Positions 23,531 through 27,523 of a stretch of 27,523 nucleotides of DNA are shown here, one piece after another. Made by a program: the position numbers and the translations under genes. Origin of the DNA: a virus; IMG/VR virus record IMGVR_UViG_3300046524_000215, positions 1-27,523 of that record; one strand, given 5' to 3'. The notes below the pieces were generated by a model. It was given only the letters and a program-made list of their open reading frames with translations. It did no database searches and was not told where the DNA came from. Positions within the stretch are counted from its first letter, which is position 1; the number at the start of each line of letters is the position of its first letter.

Positions 23531-24320
23531 GTTCATTGCCTCAGAGGGCTGCTCGGTCCAGACCATGAGCCGAGCCGGGTTGGATTTCATGGTGTTCGGC
23601 GAGTCGTACTTTCTGCGCAACCGCAATGCGTTCGGCCAGGTGCTGGAAATGGAACACCTGCCGACGATCAACATGCGGGTCAGGGTGGGTGGCGGGTTTG
23701 TGATGCTGCTGCCGGACGGCAAAGAAGTGGCATTCGAAGAGGATGAAGTCGAGCACGTCATGAACTACGACGTGGAACAGAACATCTACGGCGTGCCCGA
23801 CTACCTGGGCGGCATGCAGGCGCTGTTGCTCAATGAGGCCGCTACCCTCTTCCGCCGCCGCTACTACAGCAACGGCGCACACGCGGGTTACATCTTCTAC
23901 ACCAACGACCCGAACCTGACCGAGGAGGACGAAGAGTCCCTGCGTGATCAGATCAGCGCGAGCAAGGGCGTGGGTAACTTCCGATCGATGTTCGTGAACA
24001 TCCCGGGCGGTGCCGAGAAGGCGATTCAGATCATTCCGGTCGGTGACTTTCAGGCCAAGGACGAGCTGGAGAAGGTCAAGAACATCACCCGCAACGACGT
24101 GATCGCCGCGTGGCGCATGAACCCCGCGCTAGCCGGCATCATCCCGGAAAACAGCGGCGGCTTTGGCGACATCGAAAAGATCGATCGGGTGTACACCAGT
24201 AACGAGATCCGGCCGATCTGTCAGCTGTTCAACCAGTTGAATGACACACTACGCGAAGACAGGCGATTTACCTGGAAGAAACAAGATGAAGCAGTTGATT
24301 CCACTACATCTAGTGCATAG
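23289..24320 (+). CDS. Q: Portal protein Q
   Basis: The start at 23289 (MGKPAKNQPQKPAPGPMRAF) gives 343 aa, the usual size of P2-type portals. An upstream in-frame start at 23127 would add about 54 residues of unlikely sequence inside gene P. Portal motifs are VFATHDGKTYTPPVS, GLDFMVFGESYFLRNRNAFG, NIYGVPDYLGGMQALLLNEA and the C-terminal RNDVIAAWRMNPALAGIIPE. The ribosome site is weak, so translation may be coupled to P. It forms the dodecameric DNA channel. Confidence 0.93.
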   Translation: MGKPAKNQPQKPAPGPMRAFSFGAPEQVLTENIGHYLGVFATHDGKTYTPPVSRQGLAKLLRANAHHGAIPGFKRNLLLREFIASEGCSVQTMSRAGLDFMVFGESYFLRNRNAFGQVLEMEHLPTINMRVRVGGGFVMLLPDGKEVAFEEDEVEHVMNYDVEQNIYGVPDYLGGMQALLLNEAATLFRRRYYSNGAHAGYIFYTNDPNLTEEDEESLRDQISASKGVGNFRSMFVNIPGGAEKAIQIIPVGDFQAKDELEKVKNITRNDVIAAWRMNPALAGIIPENSGGFGDIEKIDRVYTSNEIRPICQLFNQLNDTLREDRRFTWKKQDEAVDSTTSSA

Positions 24321-24328
24321 CTAAGAGA

Positions 24329-24357
24329 TTGACACTATTTATTGTGGCAAAATAGTG
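24329..24357 (+). promoter_or_regulatory. Putative promoter/operator hairpin before the Ogr-like gene
   Basis: A consensus -35 TTGACA (24329-24334) overlaps an 8-bp inverted repeat CACTATTT (24333-24340) / AAATAGTG (24350-24357). The dyad could be an operator. A good -10 hexamer is not obvious. It lies 9 bp after the portal stop and 29 bp before the Ogr start. Confidence 0.5.
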
Positions 24358-24385
24358 GCGATTGGCTGCCCTGGGGAGGGACACA

Positions 24386-24634
24386 ATGCGAGTTATCTGC
24401 AAGTGCGGACACAAAGGCCGGATCGGTAAACGGGATCAACTGTCGACAGATTTCGTGAAGCTCTACTGCCAATGCCTAGACACGACCTGTGGGCACACCT
24501 GGGTGGCACATCTGACGTACTCACACACGCTCAGCCCATCCGCGCAGACGTTCGACCGGATGTTGTTTGACCGTTTGAGAGACATGCCCAGGGCAGAACA
24601 GCGGGAGTTGTTCGAGCAGCTGGGGGCGGCATAG
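24386..24634 (+). CDS. ogr: Ogr/Delta-type late transcription activator
   Basis: The start at 24386 (MRVICKCGHKGRIGKRDQLS) has GGGAGGG upstream. The 82-aa protein has the Ogr/Delta zinc finger, here CxC (Cys5, Cys7) with YCQCLDTTCGHTW, followed by LTYSHTLSPSAQTFDRML as in HP1-like versions. The first pair is CxC rather than the CPLC type of P2 Ogr. It should bind upstream of late promoters and recruit RNA polymerase. It is placed between the portal and the repressor, not at the tail end as in P2. Confidence 0.9.
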   Translation: MRVICKCGHKGRIGKRDQLSTDFVKLYCQCLDTTCGHTWVAHLTYSHTLSPSAQTFDRMLFDRLRDMPRAEQRELFEQLGAA

Positions 24635-24647
24635 ATCGAGGCTGAAA

Positions 24648-24670
24648 CGCCGGCCATATCAGGGCCGGCG
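24648..24670 (+). terminator. GC-rich hairpin after the Ogr gene
   Basis: CGCCGGCC (24648-24655) pairs perfectly with GGCCGGCG (24663-24670) over a 7-nt loop. There is no T run, so it is a terminator or processing hairpin between convergent genes. Confidence 0.55.
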
Positions 24671-24716
24671 ATCGCGTTACACCGATAGAACTGCTCGATG
24701 CTTCACTGGAAGAAAA

Positions 24717-24902
24717 TCAACTGGCTACTGGTTCCTCTGGCTGGGTTGCCAGGACCTCGGAAAGCCGGCGGAGTTGAAGTTGCTCCTGTTCACTCAACTG
24801 CCGGTAAAGGCCAATCAGACGACGTTCAATTTTGGTCAGGCCAAGCCATTCGAATTCAGTGATTCCCGCGCAGATGCGCTCGTTGTTCATGCGATCCAAC
24901 AT
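24717..24902 (-). CDS. Small hypothetical protein, 61 aa
   Basis: The ATG has GGAG 8 bases upstream. The helical protein contains EWLGLTKIERRLIGLYRQLS and EQEQLQLRRLSEVL, with an N-terminal MLDRMNNERICAGI. No domain is recognised. It is transcribed in the same direction as the repressor, 102 bp downstream of it, so both may be expressed in the lysogen. Small conserved helical proteins in this place could modulate the repressor or be exclusion genes, but this is open. Confidence 0.65.
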   Translation of the reverse strand: MLDRMNNERICAGITEFEWLGLTKIERRLIGLYRQLSEQEQLQLRRLSEVLATQPEEPVAS

Positions 24903-25004
24903 GCTTACTACTCCATAAAGTGCATTGCTGAATCGACGTTATCGGAGGCGGGAGTTGGCTTTAGAACGAGGGGGCGACCAATGACGCACATGCTTTGTTA
25001 CAAG

Positions 25005-25352
25005 TTAATTCGATCCTTTGGCGGCGTCATCGGCCATGGCTTTCAGGAAACGACGGATCGCTTCCTGGTCGAATGGCGTGATGCTTCTGTATTGCTTGAT
25101 CAATTTCTCTTCTTCTGGAGAAAACAGTTGCCCAAGCGGCGTGGAACGCCGGCCAGTCAGCACAAACGCCGCATCTACACCGCACTCTTCAAGTGCCGCC
25201 ACATAGCGAAGGTCGAGCGAATTCGCCCCCAGTTCATAGTTTTTTTGGGTCCCCCGACTCACCCCAAGAAGCACTCCAAACTCTGTTTGATTTAATCCTA
25301 AGCGCTCGCGCTCTTCCCTCAGGCGTTCACCTACTTGATCCGCTATGAGCAT
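25005..25352 (-). CDS. XRE-family phage repressor (C-like), no autocleavage domain
   Basis: The start at 25352 (MLIADQVGERLREERERLGL) is chosen because GGTGA lies 8 bases upstream; starts at 25370 or a TTG at 25394 would add 6-14 residues and cover the likely operators. The 115-aa protein has an N-terminal helix-turn-helix (QTEFGVLLGVSRGTQKNYEL) and a short C-terminal helical part (TPFDQEAIRRFLKAMADDAA) for dimerisation. It lacks the LexA/S24 peptidase region, so RecA-driven self-cleavage is not expected. It is divergent from the Cro-like gene and should hold the lysogenic state. Confidence 0.88.
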   Translation of the reverse strand: MLIADQVGERLREERERLGLNQTEFGVLLGVSRGTQKNYELGANSLDLRYVAALEECGVDAAFVLTGRRSTPLGQLFSPEEEKLIKQYRSITPFDQEAIRRFLKAMADDAAKGSN

Positions 25353-25374
25353 TTTTTTATTCACCATCATTGAC

Positions 25375-25394
25375 TTGATCAATTTTTTGACCAA
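25375..25394. promoter_or_regulatory. Putative operators between repressor and Cro-like gene
   Basis: TTGATCAA (25375-25382, perfect palindrome) and TTGACCAA (25387-25394) lie 12 bp apart just upstream of the repressor start. ACAAACG follows twice at 25407-25413 and 25423-25429. These are candidates for repressor and Cro binding. No promoter hexamers stand out. Confidence 0.5.
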
Positions 25395-25444
25395 GAATCA
25401 CCACAGACAAACGTAAACAACCACAAACGAACAGAGCAAACACT

Positions 25445-25645
25445 ATGCCCGCCACTGTTACGCCCGAGCAAGCCCGCGCTGATCTGGATCGCAGAGGAAT
25501 AAGCATTGCGGAATTCAGCCGGAAATATGGACTGAACAAAAATTTAGTCAGCGACCTATTGAACGGTCGGATCAAAGGTCGCCGTGGGGAGGCACATCGC
25601 GCCGCCGTACTACTCGGTATCAAAGACGGCGTAATCGAACAGTAA
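25445..25645 (+). CDS. Cro-like small DNA-binding protein
   Basis: The 66-aa protein is a small helix-turn-helix protein of the BcepMu gp16-like kind: ISIAEFSRKYGLNKNLVSDL followed by LNGRIKGRRGEAHRAAVLLG. It is divergent from the XRE repressor with 92 bp between the two starts, the usual position of cro/cox genes. It should favour lytic growth and may also serve as an excision factor. The ribosome site is weak. Confidence 0.85.
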   Translation: MPATVTPEQARADLDRRGISIAEFSRKYGLNKNLVSDLLNGRIKGRRGEAHRAAVLLGIKDGVIEQ

Positions 25646-25674
25646 CGGCACTGGGCCACAGGAAAAAGCAGAAC

Positions 25675-26154
25675 ATGAAAAGCTCAGTTCTAAAGACTCG
25701 GCGTCAGGTAGTCAGCGCAATCATCTGCGCCTACCCAGGCGGACGCGAATGCGCAGCAGCTCGCATCGGTCTGTCACTCAAAAAGTTCGATAACCACGCC
25801 TACGAGAACAACAACAGCCGCCCGTTAACCGACGCGCAGATCTATCAGCTTGAGCTTGAGGCCGGAACGACCTTTTTACCGGAATACATCGCAGCCATGT
25901 ACAGCGGCATGTTCGTTCCTGTCGTTGAGCCTGAATCGTTGGATAACGTTGAAATGTACGCCCGGTGTGTAGAGGCAGCGGCCAAGAAGGGCACCGTCGA
26001 CCAGATCATTGCGAAGGCACTGGAGGACGGCACAATCAACGACGCGGAGGCGGAAGCAATCCTTCAAGCCGACACCCTGCATCTGGCTGCCAGGCACGCC
26101 GAAGTACTCGCACTCATTCAACTGCATGCTTCGAAAGCGGGGAAATTCAAATGA
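25675..26154 (+). CDS. YmfL/CII-like regulatory protein
   Basis: The 159-aa protein begins MKSSVLKTRRQVVSAIICAY and has PGGRECAAARIGLSLKKFDN and RPLTDAQIYQLELEAGTTFL, the pattern of YmfL-type phage regulators, with a DNA-binding N-terminal half. The C-terminal half is helical and acidic (IIAKALEDGTINDAEAEAIL). It lies second in the early operon with AGGA upstream. A CII-like role in the lysis-lysogeny decision is likely for the family. Confidence 0.82.
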   Translation: MKSSVLKTRRQVVSAIICAYPGGRECAAARIGLSLKKFDNHAYENNNSRPLTDAQIYQLELEAGTTFLPEYIAAMYSGMFVPVVEPESLDNVEMYARCVEAAAKKGTVDQIIAKALEDGTINDAEAEAILQADTLHLAARHAEVLALIQLHASKAGKFK

Positions 26155-26516
26155 CTCAGTTGCCTGCAGTACAGGAATATCAGGACGTGCTCAAAGCAGC
26201 CGCGCTCGTTTTTTTGGAGCGTCACCACTGCGAACACCTGGGCGACGATCAGCAGTTGTTCGACCGCGCCGTGCAGCACCTGGTCAGCGACTACGACGTG
26301 CAGACACAGACCGCTGAAAAACTGGTGCATTTGGCCTGCAGCGATATGACCGCAGTTCGCGATCGGCAGCGCCTGGACATCGTCAGCAGTACATCGACAC
26401 ACACCGTCATCATCGACCCGGCCACCGGCAACGCGTGGGCCGTCCCTGTCAGCTTGATCTACGAACGCATTCTCAACGCACCGGACAACGGCCGTTTCCG
26501 CGTAGCCGCACCGTAA
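26151..26516 (+). CDS. Early phage protein, unknown, 121 aa
   Basis: It starts on an ATGA overlap with the YmfL-like gene. The protein is helical in its first half (ALVFLERHHCEHLGDDQQLF, AVQHLVSDYDVQTQTAEKLV) and β in its second (SSTSTHTVIIDPATGNAWAV). No family is recognised. It is translated with the regulators and precedes replication genes, so a regulatory or replication accessory role is possible. Confidence 0.75.
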   Translation: MTQLPAVQEYQDVLKAAALVFLERHHCEHLGDDQQLFDRAVQHLVSDYDVQTQTAEKLVHLACSDMTAVRDRQRLDIVSSTSTHTVIIDPATGNAWAVPVSLIYERILNAPDNGRFRVAAP

Positions 26517-26589
26517 CTCCCAACCAATAAATCCGCCTGCCCCACCCCCGTGGGTTTGGGTGAGCTGCGCCCGAAATTGAGGTTTGACG

Positions 26590-26841
26590 ATGGAAAACGC
26601 CATGAACATCAACGCAAAACTGACGCCCGATCAGGCTCAAGCGCTCTTGGCCAACCTGCGCGAGCAATACCGTCTCAGCCTCAATGACCTCTGGTACGCA
26701 GACCAGTACCGCCTGATTCCCGATGGCCTGCGCCACGGATCGATTCTTGCCAACAGCCCTGTAATGGCCGCTCAGAAACACCTGATCGGCGCCCTTACCC
26801 AAAGCCTCGGCCTCAGCCTTAAAGCAGCGAAAAAATCATGA
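26590..26841 (+). CDS. Early phage protein, unknown, 83 aa
   Basis: The ATG at 26590 has GAGG 7 bases upstream; a TTG two codons earlier is less likely. The protein (MENAMNINAKLTPDQAQALL, QYRLSLNDLWYADQYRLIPD) is helical, with no known motif. It overlaps the primase gene as ATGA. It may be a primase partner, judged only from position. Confidence 0.7.
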   Translation: MENAMNINAKLTPDQAQALLANLREQYRLSLNDLWYADQYRLIPDGLRHGSILANSPVMAAQKHLIGALTQSLGLSLKAAKKS

Positions 26842-27523
26842 TGAATGAAGATATCCGAACTCAAGTACTTCAGCGGCTGGAAGACGACTTCGGCCTGAAG
26901 TTACGTGTAGGCACGAACTACATGCGAGGCGGCGTTTGCCCTGCCTGCAACAAGAAAGAGCTATATGCCCGTCACGACAAGCCATGGCAGATCCGCTGTG
27001 GTCGCCCGGAGCGCTGCGGTCATATCGAACACGTCAAAGCAATCTATGAGGACCTGTTCGAGGATTGGAGCAAGCGAGCGCCGGCAACGGACAACGACCC
27101 GACCGTAACGGCCCGTGCGTACTTGGAATTCGCCCGGGGCTTGAACGTCGGAAATATGACCGGTTGGTTTACCCAAGAGAACTACGTCAACCACGAAACG
27201 AATGAGTCCAGTGCGACGATTCGATTCACCCTGCCGAACGGCGGCTATTGGGAACGCCTGATCGATCGCCCTGCCCGCTTCGGCAAGATGAAGGCTCGTT
27301 TCAAACCCAAATACAGCGCACAGGGTGAATGGTGGTGCCCGCCGACTGTGGACCTGGCCAGCGTCAAAGAGCTGTGGATAGTCGAGGGCATCTTTGACGC
27401 CATTGCCCTAGTGCAAAACGTCGTCGATGCGGTGTCAGCCATGTCGAGTGTGAACTTCCCGATCGAAGCTTTGAAGCAGTTGCTCGAGCAGCGTCCGGGC
27501 AATCTGCCCACTCTGGTCTGGGG
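26838..27523 (+). CDS. Zinc-finger/Toprim phage primase, cut by window end
   Basis: The open frame starts at the ATGA overlap (26838) and runs off the window after 228 residues. The N-terminus has a zinc-binding site with CPAC (Cys34, Cys37) and IRCGRPERCGH (Cys54, Cys60). A linker follows, then a Toprim core WIVEGIFDAIALV with Glu183 and Asp187. This is the layout of phage primases that make RNA primers; in HP1/P2-related phages of pseudomonads a primase-helicase of this type can replace gene A replication. Whether a helicase domain follows cannot be seen. Confidence 0.88.
   Translation, partial: MMNEDIRTQVLQRLEDDFGLKLRVGTNYMRGGVCPACNKKELYARHDKPWQIRCGRPERCGHIEHVKAIYEDLFEDWSKRAPATDNDPTVTARAYLEFARGLNVGNMTGWFTQENYVNHETNESSATIRFTLPNGGYWERLIDRPARFGKMKARFKPKYSAQGEWWCPPTVDLASVKELWIVEGIFDAIALVQNVVDAVSAMSSVNFPIEALKQLLEQRPGNLPTLVW

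Noticed and set aside
24774-25295. Plus-strand open frame of 173 codons across the repressor
   Set aside because: It is opposite the helix-turn-helix repressor and the 61-aa gene, both with better starts, and lacks a ribosome site.

Overview
The window is about 27.5 kb of high-GC DNA whose codon use, tRNA and protein families fit Pseudomonas (probably the fluorescens/putida side of the genus; inferred from sequence style, no database search was possible). Most of it is one temperate myophage of the P2 superfamily. The gene order and the types of sheath, tube, chaperone and Ogr proteins point to the Haemophilus HP1 / Vibrio K139 branch rather than to P2 itself. The window ends inside the early replication region, so the integrase and far attachment site are not seen.

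Layout. (1) 36-150: tRNA-Thr(UGU) and its terminator, followed by a 12-bp tandem repeat. This is a plausible chromosomal edge of an integrated element. (2) 222-3860: gene-poor accessory DNA. It holds a three-TM membrane protein, a 320-bp repeat cluster (11 copies of TGTCAG in both orientations between inverted 15-mers), a 119-aa unknown gene, a two-gene operon behind a near-consensus LexA box, and about 700 bp of non-coding DNA with palindromes, hairpins and a 10-bp tandem repeat. (3) 3861-21304, minus strand: the late operon, read from right to left. Its order is scaffold/protease O, capsid N, small terminase M, head completion L, tail completion R and S, sheath, tube, a TraR-like zinc finger, an M15 endolysin region, a tail chaperone with a -1 frameshift, tape measure, W-like protein, J, I, fibre, fibre assembly protein, three baseplate/unknown proteins and the spike. 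Most junctions overlap as ATGA or a few bases. (4) 21467-24320, plus strand: large terminase P and portal Q, divergent from O. (5) 24386-27523: Ogr-like late activator, a small unknown gene, a short XRE repressor, and divergent early genes (Cro-like, YmfL/CII-like, two unknowns, and a zinc-finger/Toprim primase cut by the window end).

How it works together. The XRE repressor and the divergent Cro-like gene form the lysogeny switch. The early operon supplies the YmfL-like regulator and primase. The Ogr-like protein should switch on the divergent late transcripts (P-Q and O to spike). The repressor has no LexA-type autocleavage domain. The only LexA box I found drives a two-gene operon at the opposite end of the phage module, which resembles the logic of coliphage 186, where a LexA-controlled antirepressor (Tum) couples SOS to induction. 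That operon and the TGTCAG cluster are the best candidates for undescribed biology here.
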